31,894 bases of DNA from Clostridia bacterium. Its GTDB lineage: Bacteria > Bacillota > Clostridia > Christensenellales > DTU072. Made by a program: the position numbers and the translations under genes. The stretch's first letter is position 1, and every line of letters begins with the position of its first letter. The notes under the pieces are model-generated. The model searched no databases. It saw only the letters and a program-made list of their open reading frames with translations, and was not told the DNA's origin. The stretch covers positions 1 through 31,894 of the forward strand of contig JAQVTZ010000004.1 in assembly GCA_028699795.1 (NCBI GenBank), read 5' to 3'. Of this stretch, positions 8,550 to 21,600 are shown in pieces.

Positions 8550-9356
8550 ATGAAACTGAACAAAAAGAGTGAAATCGTACATGGTCAAAAACAAATTTAT
8601 ACCGATATGGTAATTGCGGCCCATCAAGACGATATCGAAATCATGTGTCCCCAAGGGATAATTAAGGGATACCAAAACAGCACTTTCGGGCTGGTTGCAG
8701 TTGTTGCAACCAACGGTTCAGGAAGCCCGAGAGCGGGGAAGTTTGCCGCAATGACGGATGCGGAAATGATGAAAGTGAGACGACTAGAGCAAATTGCCGC
8801 CGCAAAAACGGGAGACTATGCCGAGCTTGTGATGCTAAACTTTACGAGTGCCGAAATAAAGAATCAAACGAATCCCGAACCTACCAATGACATTGTCGAA
8901 ATGATGTTGTTTTATCGCCCTCAAACCATGTATATTCATAACCTTGCGGACAAACACCCCACCCATGTGGGCACGGCATTAAGATGCATCGAGGCTATCA
9001 GAAAAATACCGAAAGCGTTGCGCCCTTCCAAGCTGTACGGATGTGAGGTCTGGAGAGGATTGGACTGGCTAAACGACGACGAAAAAATCGTGTTCGATGT
9101 CAGCGGCAACGATAAGCTGCTGCAAGATGTGCTTGCGGTATACGAGTCCCAAATTGCGGGAGGCAAACGTTACGATCTTGCGACGCTGGGAAGAAGGCGC
9201 GCGAACGCTACCTACAGCGAGTCACACGGTGTAGATGCCTGCACGCAAGCGGCGTATGCGATGGACTTAACGCCGCTTATCGAAGATGATACGCTTTCTC
9301 CCCGTGAATTTATACGAGCGGCAATCGAAAGATTTAAAAACGATATATTATTTTAA
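8550..9356 (+). CDS. PIG-L-family deacetylase, AHQDD variant
   Basis: The 268-residue product is a second zinc-dependent deacetylase, clearly different from the leftward one. The first motif reads AAHQDDIEI (23-31) with His25 and Asp28 as zinc ligands and Asp27 as base. The second reads HPTH (136-139), with His139 as the third ligand but Thr where Asp is common. No signal peptide is present. Being last in a tight run (16 bases after the ROK-like gene, GGAG upstream of the ATG), it probably works with the kinase-like and mutarotase-like proteins on an N-acetylated sugar or glycoside taken into the cell. Deacetylation of a GlcNAc-like compound is the best-supported guess from the family; the substrate is unknown. 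The gene is followed by a terminator. Confidence 0.85.
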   Translation: MKLNKKSEIVHGQKQIYTDMVIAAHQDDIEIMCPQGIIKGYQNSTFGLVAVVATNGSGSPRAGKFAAMTDAEMMKVRRLEQIAAAKTGDYAELVMLNFTSAEIKNQTNPEPTNDIVEMMLFYRPQTMYIHNLADKHPTHVGTALRCIEAIRKIPKALRPSKLYGCEVWRGLDWLNDDEKIVFDVSGNDKLLQDVLAVYESQIAGGKRYDLATLGRRRANATYSESHGVDACTQAAYAMDLTPLIEDDTLSPREFIRAAIERFKNDILF

Positions 9357-9380
9357 ATAAATTAAAAGTAAATTTAAAAT

Positions 9381-9416
9381 AGGTCATCAGTTTATGATTA
9401 CCTTTTTAATCTTTTT
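9381..9416 (+). terminator. Intrinsic terminator ending the 3412-9356 operon
   Basis: AGGT and ATCA (9381-9389) pair with TGAT and ACCT (9395-9403) across one C/T mismatch and a five-base loop. T runs follow at 9403-9407 and 9411-9416. The stem is short and A/T-rich, so strength is uncertain. Confidence 0.5.
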
Positions 9417-9483
9417 GTAAAAAGAAAGTAAATACATGATTTGTTTTATTTGAAAATTAGTTGTAGAGTTCTGCTAATATTGC

Positions 9484-9510
9484 GAAAAACCACTAAATAT
9501 TGTGTTTTTC
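9484..9510. repeat. Imperfect palindrome upstream of the giant-gene promoter
   Basis: GAAAAACCAC (9484-9493) is complementary to GTGTTTTTC (9502-9510) apart from one bulged C, with an eight-base A/T loop. No T run follows on either strand, so it is not an obvious terminator. It lies about 45 bases upstream of the -35 box and could be an operator, but A/T-rich DNA produces such palindromes by chance. Nothing else is apparent in 9417-9554 beyond A/T richness. Confidence 0.25.
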
Positions 9511-9554
9511 AAAAAAATGCGGACATTATAATTTAAAAGTCAGCAAAAACATTA

Positions 9555-9583
9555 TTGACAGCGGAATATATATATAATATAAT
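9555..9583 (+). promoter_or_regulatory. Perfect consensus sigma-A promoter of the giant lipoprotein gene
   Basis: TTGACA (9555-9560) and TATAAT (9578-9583) match the consensus exactly with a 17-base spacer. Transcription would start near 9590 and give a leader of about 84 bases before the ATG at 9674. An exact consensus for both boxes is unusual for so costly a gene and suggests that expression is limited by another control. Confidence 0.88.
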
Positions 9584-9613
9584 AAACACAAGAAAAAGAG
9601 GCGGGGTGCTTCC

Positions 9614-9641
9614 CAAACGGGAGCTCCCTGTTTGCGTTTTT
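9614..9641 (+). terminator. Terminator-like leader hairpin (possible attenuator)
   Basis: CAAACGGG (9614-9621) pairs with CCCTGTTTG (9626-9634) with one bulged T and an AGCT loop. CG and five T residues follow (9637-9641). The structure lies between the promoter and the ribosome binding site (GGAGG 9663-9667), where it could terminate part of the transcripts. A G-run at 9603-9606 could pair with CCC at 9612-9614 and compete at the base of the hairpin. Function is inferred. Confidence 0.4.
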
Positions 9642-9673
9642 AAAAGACGGCACATACCTTCTGGAGGTTATGT

Positions 9674-12600
9674 ATGAATAAAAATAAGCTTTTGGCAATC
9701 ATCTTGATTCTTGTGTTGTGCGCGACACTTATTATTGCAATGGCGTCGTGTTCACCCCGCGAAGAAGAATATTTAGACGATGTTACAAGGGGCGAACCTA
9801 TCGTGCCCCCGCCGGTAGAGATTGTCAAACCTTTGGCAAGCGAAGAAGCAAACAGCGCTTTGGTAAAGGCTTTCAACAACAGTAAGCTTAAGTATCCTTC
9901 AAGCGAGAATTCAGAATGGTATGTTATTGACCTCCGTTTCAAGTATTTTCTAGAAGATTATACAACCAGTCCCAGCACAATCAAAAATTACAATGCGGTG
10001 TTCCAAGCGAATCTAAACCGATTTAATAACAACAAAAGCGAAGTTTTTATTAGAATTACGGATATTGTCAGCGAAGAAGTCGTGTTGGGCTTCTATTATG
10101 CCGACAACACAACATTTATTGACTACGGTGACAAAGAATATTATACCGAAGAACTAAACTTTACCACGGTTGCTTATCTTTTGGTAAATTCCTTAGGCAA
10201 TCTTAGCCTCCCCCAAGCGATACTTTCTTTCATTACCCCGTCGGACGAGTCGGGAGCCTCGGTAATCGATACGGGAATTGCGATGTTGGACGAGTATTCC
10301 TTCGTCAAATCTTTTCTATTCGATTTTGAGAGTATCAAGCAAGTTACTTACCAAGACGGAGCCAAACAGGATATTGTCGTCCCTTTTAATATAGAATTAC
10401 TTACCGAGTTTCTAAAAAGAGGCCGTATCCAGTTTATGGACTTAATAAATTTAGAGCTTTCATGGACGGGGTTCGGACTACCCAACCTTGATCCCATTTT
10501 AGGGCACTTTTTGGGTTTCACGCTAGAGCAAATCGTAAAAAAACCCTGGCCCGAAATGGATTTTACCTTTAGCGCGATTACACAGTTAAGCGATCTCGAA
10601 AGAGAAGACGAAGAAGGGAATGTCGAAACTTTTAAAGATTACACCTTTGAGGGCATCGGGATAGAAGTTATCGCAGAAGAAACAGATGAGTTCCCCAACG
10701 GCGAATACTATCTCTCCATCAATATGGATCCTTTCCGTATGGGGCTGTCAGACAAGAAAGCCGAAATCAATTTCTTGGGATACGATGTCAATGACGAAGG
10801 CAAAGACGACAGATACGAAAAAGGCAGTTTCTTCAATCTTCAACTGGCGGGCGAAATGATGGTAGAGGCCGCGTCACAAAACGATCCTCCCGCTGGTTAT
10901 GTGCAATTTACCTTAAATGATGTTTTGGGTACTTTTATTGATTTGGGTCCCATGGGGAACATTCCCATTAAATTCGAACAAGAGGGACAACAACAGGTTG
11001 CGAGTCACGCTTTCGCAATTGGCTTCGATGCCAAATTGGCGCTCAATGTCGTCAATCCGATGGCAACCAAATTGGAAGCGACATTAACATTCCAAGACGC
11101 GCCGTTCCTCAAAATATATCTAGAAGAACAAGTGCTGTACATAGACTGCTCGGAACTTACGGAGTGGGTTATCGATCCTCTAACCTCAGAACCTGTTAAA
11201 AAACAAATCATACCTAGTCTTAAACTGACCGATTTTGATCTTAACGGCTTGTTGGGTGGGCTTATGTCAACCTTACAGCCGATATTCGACCCCACTTATA
11301 CGGACATCGAACTCCCCGATGACAATCCCGAAGCGCAAAATGCCGAAGACGAGCAAGAAACAGTCGAACCCGAAGAAAGCGGGCTCGATATTATGGCGTT
11401 AATCGAGTTTGTTATAGACAATATTACTTTCAGCCCCGATACCGCAGATCCGCAAATGCTTACTCTGCATTTAGATAATACGGCCATTAACGATATTTTG
11501 GCAATGCTTCTCGGCGACGGCATCTATATGGTAGACGAAAACGGAGAACAGATTCGGGACGAAAACGATAACCCGATCAAAAAATCCATAGGTATTCGTA
11601 GTCTGACCTTGTCGCTGGACGAAAAAGATGTGGTTCACACGGTCAAAATTGATGCCGAACTTACAAACGAAGTGATGTTCGGGTTCCATTTGCTCAATTT
11701 GGCGTATTTCGAAACACCTGTTTTCCAAAATAGTGTCATTATCGGCACGCCTGCCGCAAGAGCTTCGTTTATCGACATCAAAACTAACAGGTACTATAAT
11801 GCAGAAGCAACCGGCGTGGTCGAGTTGGGCATGACGCAAGGCACAGAGCTGGATTTAACCGATCTCATTGCGGCCCAATTAGAAAATGTGTTGCTTAGCG
11901 TAGGCATTACCGATACCGCCAATCTTACCGTCGGATACAAACTGCTCGCGCAAGTCGATATGTTGGACATTACGCAAACGCAGCTTTCCTTGACATTCTA
12001 TATTATGGAAAGTGGCAATGCCGAACTTTCGGACGCCAATATTTTCTTGTTCCTTTATATCAATGTCTTTGACGATGCGCTTTACTTAGACCTCAGCCGT
12101 CTGGATGTCCTCAAACAAAAGATACCCGCGCTCAATATAATAGGCTCTTTGCCCAAACTCAAGTTTGGTAATCTCGGCATCAAGGAGATGCTCGGCAGTA
12201 TCGATCTTTCCTCTTTGTTTGGATCCGACGAGGCGGTTAATCTTGCCTTGCAAGCCGCATTTATTGTCCGTGACCCCGTACAGGCGTCTGGAGATTTGCT
12301 GTCTTCTTTACTAATGGGTTCTATCTTGGCGAATGCCGAAGGCGAAGAGACCGAAGACGGCGGATTAGATATCATGTCGCTGATAGGGTCGGCAATTGCG
12401 GGTGTCAATATCGACAGTAGACTCAACACGCTTATTGTTGCGTTAAACGCGCAGATTCTCTCTACTCTTATGTCTACGCTGCTCGCGACTGATCTTACGC
12501 TGCCCTCAGTACAAGGACAGCTGAAACTGCAACTTGTGGGCGTCAATAATACGCTGCCCGACAGTGACGGCTATTTGTCGCTCAAACTCGCCTTATTGGA

Positions 12601-15600
12601 TAGCAAGAACAACGAAACCAAAGCGTTTTTCTTCGACGCCGACCTTTTACGCACCATCCGCCTTGCAACAGGCGAAAAAACCGTGACCATACCTTCGGCG
12701 GACGGCACCGCATTCCAAAAGAGTTCGTTTGCCGATTTCAAAGAATATCTGTCTACTCTCACGGTCGGGCTATCGACGACGGGCTCGATGTCGCTTGCGG
12801 TAGACGGTGACATCTCTCTTGACTCTTATATAAGCGAATATATCAACGGCTTTTTGGGCAATATGCTACAAGGCCTTGGATTGCAGTTTAATTTCAATAA
12901 CCATACGATTTTCGATTTAACTTTCGAACTAAAAGCAAATATCAATCTCCATGTTACCACCGGTGAAGACGGTGTCATGGCATTGGATACGAATGCCCTG
13001 CTTAATTCCAAACTTGCGCTTACATTATCGGCCAATATTAAAGGGCCCGACAATTCGGTAACCAAAGAAGAGATAATAGGTATTTATTTATTAGACGGTA
13101 CCGCGTACCTCAATCTCTCCTATTTCGGGATGCCCAGCATCGCAATCAACAATGTGCCGCAACTAATAGAGATGATGGGATTGTTCGCGCCCTCTGCAGA
13201 AGAACTCCAAAATGCAGCAGGGACGCCCGAAGGCGTGTTAAACGCTGCCAACCTCGAAAATCCCTCGGCGGTAGCGTTACAAATCCTTATCAATAGCAAC
13301 CAAATCGCTTTCAATCTTTCCAAAGACATCATTTTGCAGTTGCTTACGATGCTGATGGGCGATACAAGTATGTTGCCTACCACTTTTAAAGATACCGACA
13401 TTGTAGTCGGCCTTGCCAAAGGCATAAGCTTTAGTGTTACCACAGGGGTAGAGGCGTTTAATCTTTCCTTAAGCTTGGATGACATAGGTCTTTATGTTGC
13501 CGAAGACGAGCTGCCTGCAATCGTTCTGCCCACCCTTCCCGACGGACAAGAATTTTATAGAACAGACGCCGAAGAACTTACATCTGTACATATTAAAGCG
13601 GAAGGGCATTTCTACTTTACTTCAGAACCCGATGAGGGCAATACAAAAAGGGTGATTTCGCTTACCCCCGCTCTTCAAGGTTTATTGGGGATGCAAGACC
13701 TCAATGCCTATCTCGATTTACTCGGGCTTGTGGATGCCAATATCTACTTCTTAGTAGAAGCCGATATCAATATCAATAATATTGTAGACAGTTCGGTAAG
13801 ATTGGTTTTGGCCTCTCACGAGATTACTGAAGACGGCAATGAAGACGACTATATTCTTACCGCTTATTATCAAGAGGGAGACCTGTATCTCAACACCACC
13901 CTGCTGGGGATCGGAAAACTCTATATTAAAGATGTGGACAATGTCTTTACCGCGCTGATGTTTGATGACGAAACGGCGCAGAACCAAGCAATACTTCGCA
14001 ACGCTCCTTCCAATGCCGAAGGCATGAGTGTAACCAATTATTTGGATATCATGTTTGTGCCGGGCGGTATCTCGTTGCTTGTCACCAAGAGCGCATTGTT
14101 TACGGTGTTCACCGCGTTGGGATTAGATCTTTCCGCCATGTTCGAAGGGTTGGATATTCAGGCCCAATTCGATCTCTTTATCAATCCTATCAATGTCAAA
14201 TTACAAGCCATCATCGGGCAAGAAGGCGCCGCCGACGGCATCCATGTCGGCATCGAACTAAACAATCTGGTTGTTGTTTTCGACAGCCTTATCGTGATGC
14301 CAGATTGGGAAGCCGAGGGGTATACGCTTATCGAGTCTCTTAACAGTCTTAAAGTATCGTTAGACGGTTATTTTGACTTAAGCGTTATCGGCAACGAAGA
14401 GGGAGAAGACTTCGACTTCATTATGCAGAGAGTCAGAGACAGGTTGGGAGATTCCGCTGGTCTAATCGACATGCAGGAACTCCTCAATTTCGGCCTGTTG
14501 CTCAGGGTAATCGGCGGCGAGTACGGCGGTACCATATATTATTCTATTGATGCAGTAATCGATCTTGTCGATATTAACAATCTTAACTTGTCGCTCAGAC
14601 TCAGCTCCGAAGACGCTTATGTCAACTTCAAAAACACGGGAGACGACAGCGGCCTCGGCAATATCTTGGGCTTGTATATTATCAGCGAAGACGGCAAACT
14701 CAACCTCTATTTTGACGGGTCTGGGTTGCATATGCAAAACGAGGCGGGCGAGCCTCTCTTCTCAATCGGCAAAATTAAGATTACCGATCTTAACTCGTTT
14801 GTCGGTATTTTCTCGGCGCAAGGTCCTGCTCCGCTCGAACTTCCTAGCAACGCAGAGGGTGAACCGAGTGGCATCGATACTTTGGGGAAAGACATCATTC
14901 TATCGATAGCGACCGAGGCCGACCTACAGGCCGCTCCCATTATTGTTAATGTGACGACCGGCGCAATCTATGCGCTGTTAGAAATGATTGGGCTAGATAT
15001 TTCCGAATTCTTCTACAATTACGAACCTTCAATCCAATTGACCATTGGAGAACCGACCGAAATCGATCCCGTGACACTATTGCCCGTTATCGGGAAAGCG
15101 AATTTGATAAAGTTAGACGCGGAACTCAATAATCTGCTGTCCATCAGCGTGGGTATTGCCGAACCTCAAGTGCAACCCAACCCCGATACGACCTTGTTCC
15201 AAACAATCGCGCAAGACCCTACTTTCTACCATATTAACGCCTACGAAAACGAGTTGTGGGTTAAGATAAGCTTTAGCGGCAGTCTCGAATTCAAGGCCGA
15301 AAACACATCGGAGAATCCCACCGATCCTGCCAACTACCCGATCGATTTCGAAAGGCTTATTCAAACTTTCTTCCAAGAAGCCAGCTTTTCGGCAATACTG
15401 AACAACTTGGGCTATCAGACGCGCAGTATCAATTACGACATCCAAGTATCTCTTAATATTAAGGATATATTAAAAGGCAACGAAGGGTTGGTAGACGGCC
15501 TCAATGCGCTTATTGTGCTTACTATCGTCGAGGAAGGCAAAGACCTCGAAGATTGCGACAAAATGACCGCATATTTATACGGAGGCCATTTGTATTTGGA

Positions 15601-18600
15601 CCTCACCCCCATACTTGGCGAAAACGGGAAAATCAAAATCGAGAATCTCATTACAAAAATCGATCAAGTAGGCGGAGGCGTATTGCCGCCCGATTATCTT
15701 GAACCAGCTAACGCAATCGGCCCTTATCAAGCGACCGATGAAGAGCAAGAAGCGGTAGCGCGTATCATTATTGCTCTCGGCAATACCAACGGACTGTCTG
15801 TGACCGCGCTTACCGATGTGCTGGCAATCATGCTTAACGCAATCAATCTCCCGCAATCGCTGGTGAGTGACACCACGGTGAAGTTAGGCGATGTCTTAAC
15901 GGAAGTTTTCCACGAAAACCTGATGGTGTACGGCCAAATCGCGGGCGGTGACAACGCTTTGGAAGTCGGTATCGAAATCGCAAGCTATTCGCTGACCTTT
16001 ATGTTCAAGAATATCGTGTTGGATTTCGAAGATTATATGATTGGCAACTACTCGTTCAGAGAGTTGGATTACACCCCGATCGACAGAGATCTCCCCCAAA
16101 TTTATGTCGACCTCAATATGGAGTTCGGCATCAATATGGATGGCGGTCCTGACGATCCGCAGGAGTATGATTTCGAAGAACTTATTAGCCAATTCGTTAA
16201 CATCGGTGGCATGCAGATAGAAGTCATCCTTAAGATATTAGAGCAAATTTCCAACGAATTCCGTTTCACAATAAAAGGCACGCTACAGCTTCAGGATTTC
16301 TTGAGCTCCGAGCTTGCCATTATCCTGTATAATGCCCATACCGATGAAGAAGTGCTTTCTATCTACTACATTGACAAAGATCTTTATATCGATTTAGAGT
16401 GCTTTAACATCCAAAGAGTGCATATTATCGATGCTATCGATTATTTCTCTACTTTGTTCGAGAAGTTTTCGCCCGAGGGCGCGGCCCCCGTAAGCATGAT
16501 GGAAGCGTTTAACGAGTCAAGCGGCGACCCCGTTCAGCCCGTTGCCACTTATATCAATCTGACGCTTTGTCCCGAAGGCTTTATCATCAACACGGGTCTG
16601 ACAGCTATTTTTGCCGTGCTTAATCTGTTCGGATTCAGCATGGATGCATATGCCGACCCGATTCAGAGCGTTGGACAAATGGAGCTCGATATCGCATTGT
16701 TGTCTCCCTCCGATATCCTCGGCGTAGACATCATCTTCAGTTCTTATGACCCCATTTTAAGCACCGAAACCGAAAAGGTATTGAGCGGCCAACACGCAAC
16801 GATTCATCTCGGCATTTCCAATCAATACGAAATCAATCTCAACCCCGGAGAGGACGAAAAACTGCTTGCGCCATCGGGATATACGACAATACAAGACTCT
16901 ATCCCCACATTGGGCATCAAGACCAGTTTGTACTTCCGTCTAGACTTAGATAACGATACCGTTGAAAACATCAACAAAGCGCCGCTTTCGGATATCCTTG
17001 ACAGCTTTTTAGAGTCGGCAATGAGCAAAATGCTGCTCGAAATGGCTCTCAATATAAGCGGTTATGCCAATGGTGAGCATGCGGTAGACTTCGAGTTCGA
17101 AATATTGGCCAATGTAGACCCCTCCAATTTGGGCGCAATCCAACTTCAAGTAACGCTTTATCAAGTGCTTGCCGACGGCTCCAAAATCATGTATCTTAGA
17201 CTGAATGTAAGCAACAATAACGCTTATATCGACCTGACGCCTTTGGGCGGACCCAAGTTTAAGATAGAAGGCGTGATGTCGATGTTGTTCGGCACCGAAG
17301 ACAACTATTACGCGGCTTCCAATGCATCGGGCGAACAAGGCGGCAACCAAGAAGCATTCGGCGAAAACGACTCCGCAACGCTTTCGCTTACGGCAGAACT
17401 GGTAAATGACGGTTTCTATATCAAAGCTTATAAAGACGCTTTTGTCGTATTGCTCCAGTTGCTAGGCTACTCTTCATTCGATATGTTCAATAATATCACC
17501 GCAACAATATTTGCGGTCCCCAAAAACAACACCGTAGAGCTTGGTATCGATGTGGGCCTATGGACACAAAACACCCAAATTATCGGTGTAGGTTTGGGGA
17601 TGGAAGGGATTGCGCTGCAGTTCGAAGCCTTCAGCGGCGAGCAACTTATTATACCGCTCTCCAGCGAATACAGAACGGCGCAAAACATCGATACAATTTA
17701 CTTCGAAACACAGTTCAGAATCAATGTCGCAACGGCAGAGGGCAACATTCCTCTGACAAGCCTATATGACTCGTTGCTAGGCGATGCGTATCCTTTGCTT
17801 ATCAATACTCTACCGGGGTTGTTCGAAATCGAGAATCTGGGCGATACCCTTATTATCGACTTAAATACGACAATCAATATCGGGCTTATTATGCAATACA
17901 TGGACCAAAGTTCCATGACAGAAGAGGCTTATAAAGAGAAATATGGCGAGTTCGCCTCACTTACCCTGTTTGATGTGATTAACGGGGTACAATTAAGGAT
18001 AAAAATCAGCAGCGAAGCCGCCCCCGAATCCTTTACAATGGAAATTATCTATTATAAGGATACATTATATATTGATGCCTCGGTGCTGGGGCTTGGAAAA
18101 GTTAAGTTCGAAGAATTCGAAGACCTGTTCCAATATTTCTCAGACTTCTTAGCTGGCACTCCGACGACCGAAGAAGAAGAAATCGTTCTTAACGGGCCGT
18201 ATAATGCCGAAGGCGACGCGCAGGAAGACACCAGACAACTGGTAAAAATCGCGCTCAATATTTTTAAAGGACAAGGTGTTGCGCTCGCATTGGGCAAAGA
18301 TGTGTTTAGCTTCCTTGGCGCCATGCTGGGCTTAGATATCAATCAATACATTCAAGATGTTATCACCCCTTCTTCCTCAATAAGCTTTACTCCGGGTGCC
18401 GAAAACGGCGAAGAAGTATCCCGTTTTAATGTTAATTTCGAACTTGTTGCCAATTCCGCAAGAGTGTACAGTATCGAAAACGGGTATCCCGTCAGAACGA
18501 TTAACGGCGTGCCTGTGCGGGTCGAAAGAGACGGCAAAACGCTGTATCAGCTTTGCGACCAGTACGGCAATGGTTTGTACCAAGAGCTGTTCGGCGAAGG

Positions 18601-21600
18601 GGAAGAAGTAACTGGCGTGGGCATCGTGGGCATCACTTACGACATATACGGCAATAAGATTTTCGGCAATCCCGTCTATCAAGATGCAAGCGGCAACGAG
18701 GTCATAAAACAGTTGTACGCCTACGCGGACGAGCAAGGCAATATGCTGATGCGCGGCGTATATGTTTTGGCCGCAGAAACAGGCGGCAAAATGTACCAAA
18801 TCATAGGCGAAAACGAAGGCGGCTATATTTACGGCAACGAAGTATATGTGAATGCCAACAACGACTATGAAACAACCGTTATAAACGGGACGGTCTATTA
18901 TCTCAAAGCGGACGAAAACGGCGATGCGGTGTACGAAACGGTATACGGCGAAGCAATGGATAAAGACGGCAAACTGACCGCTTACACCAAAGATACAGAC
19001 GGTACTATTATTTGGGGGAACGAAGTTTATCTCCACGAGGAAGAACCTGTCATAAAAGAGTTGTATCAGTTGGCGGATGCGGAAGGCAACGGGCTGATGG
19101 AAGCGGTTTATGGCGAAGGCTTTTATGACGAAGGCGCGATGTCAATCGGGTTCAGTTATGTCTGCAACGAAATGCGTGTAGGCATCGACAACGAAACCGT
19201 TAATATGGGCGAATCCACGATTGCGCCGATTATCAGCGTGGACGAAAGAGCCGACTATACCAATTATAACGAATTGGTGGTATACGCATCTCTCAACTTA
19301 TCGCTTACCTGCGCGCTCAAAGACGGAAAGATTGCGGCGGATTCTACCATTGCGCAGATTTTCAAAATACTCGGGTTAGACACCGTGTTAAATACCGATG
19401 TTGTATTCTCGGGCGGCAATGAGACGCTGCAAATCGATTTACGCGGCGAGGTAGGCGTAGATTTCAGCAAACTTCTCTCGCGTAATATGGAAGATGCCAA
19501 GATGGCGGTATGCGCTTACTTCGATCTGACTTACATGATCATCGACAACACAACCGATACGGTGTATCACAGCCAAAATCTTGCAAACATATACTTCTTT
19601 AATGACGATATGTATGTCGAAATTAACGCGCTCGGCAGGAGTCCCGGTGATACGATACAAGGAACCAGCATCAAGTTTAAGTTTGTTAATTCCAAAATCT
19701 ACCGAATCTTTACCGAACTGTTCGGTGTAACACCCGAAGAGGAAGAATCTCCCGTCGAGAATGAAGAAGAAGAGCTCGACCAAGAAAACGATCCGTTGGG
19801 ACTGTATCAACTTACTCGTTCCTTTAATGCAATCGGTAGCGGTGACGCGAATGATCTCGAAAAACTTCAATCGGTTATGCGTTTGCAATCCACAGGATTT
19901 TCACTTATTGTCACCAAAGAACTTGCAATTGCAGTCTTACAATCTTTCTTGATTACCGAAGATACTCCCGAAGGCAGCGTGTTGCACGAGCTGGACTTCA
20001 ATGAGATGATTAACGAAGCGGTGGACGGCGCCGAGGTGGGTGTTTACTTCGACGACAACGGCATGAGTTTAAGACTCAATCTGTTTAAGATGCAGAGCGT
20101 GGATGTCGATAACGAAAATTATTATTATGTTACCGCAGGGTACGATATTACACTATCGCTTTTGCATAACAGAGTTGTAGAAGACGATTTCGGCAACGAA
20201 GAAACATTGTATACTACCGTATCTTTCGAAGAAGCAAAATATAATGCTTTGTTCGACTGGATGGCATACGATCCCGACTTACAGATATTCTACAGCCAAT
20301 GCTTTAACTCCAGCGATGTCGAATGGAGATTTACGGTTTCTTTGGATATCGATCTCGGCATCGATTTTGCCGCCTATATCCTCGATTGGAGCAGCTTATT
20401 CGCGCTCGAATACGAAGAAACGGCGTTCTTCTTGCAGTTCCTTAACGATGTCGACGGCAGTGTGACGGCGCATGTCGAAGTAGACATGTTGTTTACAAGT
20501 CTTACCGATATGAAACTGGATGTCTTACTGACTTTATCGGATGAGGGCGGCGAGCTGATGGCGCTTTGCTTTATGGGCAATCTTCATTTACCCAACTATG
20601 CCGTGACCGGACCGCAAGTGTTTTTAGAGCTTCCGGGACTTGCCGACGATGCCAAGGGCATTCTTTTGGATGCCTCGGTGTTTGAATATTGGTTGTCGCT
20701 GGATCTCATGCCGCTCATTAACAGTTTCAATGACGGAACAGAGGAGCCCGAACCCGAACCGTCCGGTCTCTCTAATGAAGAAGGCGAACCGATTGTAGAA
20801 GAGGACGAAGCAAATCCGTACTGGTGGGTCAATTTGTTGGATAGTATCGAATTTACCAAAGGTGAGATATCTCTTATTGTGGCGCAATCGGCAATTCGTA
20901 CCATATTACAACAGCTTTTGGGCTTCCCATTTGATGATGTTGGTAAAACATCCATAAAATTAAACAATGTCGACAATACGCTTTCGTTCAATTTCGCGCT
21001 GGACCACCAACCCGAAATCGATGTAACGGCGATCAATTTCGACAATGTAAAGAAGATGAATGTTTATCCGCTCAGCCAAAAGCTTGTCGATTTGGATCCC
21101 GCCTATCCGCTTTTCGACGCCCCGATTCAAAATGTTTATGTTGCCGATAGTAGCGGTAGAGAAATCATTTATGTCGAATATGTGTACGATTATAATGCAG
21201 ACCAACAGAACGGCTTTGCCCTCTATAACGAATATGTATCCAATATTATAAAAACGGGTTATACCGAAGTATATTACAGTGCCGATGGTTGGTATCTCGA
21301 CAATGAGGCCAAAGGTGTTGCCTCCACTGTGGCAAAATACAGCAGTGTAAACCGTTTGGTCATTACCATTTCGGAATATATAGCGGGTGATAACTTAGGA
21401 GAGGAAGGGTTTAATTATAACAAGCTTCAGCCGGCCGACATACAAGTTCTAAAGGTTTACCCTTATGAAGATATAGAAGCGATAGACAGCGATTTCCCTG
21501 TATTCGAGAACAGCGACAAACTTGAGCGTTCTTACGCCAATTACGACAGCGTGTACGACAGAAATATCTATTATGTTCTTTATAAAGAGATAACCGAAGA

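Noticed and set aside
9527..9532. Second TATAAT upstream of the giant gene
   Set aside because: The -35 position holds only a T-rich stretch, whereas the exact promoter at 9555-9583 is sufficient.
18377..19036. Leftward open frame of 219 codons inside the giant gene
   Set aside because: It lies antisense to a well-supported coding frame, has no ribosome binding site or family pattern, and its composition is that of the reverse complement of Tyr/Asp/Gly codons.
18460..19140. RHS/YD-type toxin repeats
   Set aside because: The units contain YGN and VYG pairs but lack the YDxxGR-type consensus, and there is no toxin domain or immunity gene.
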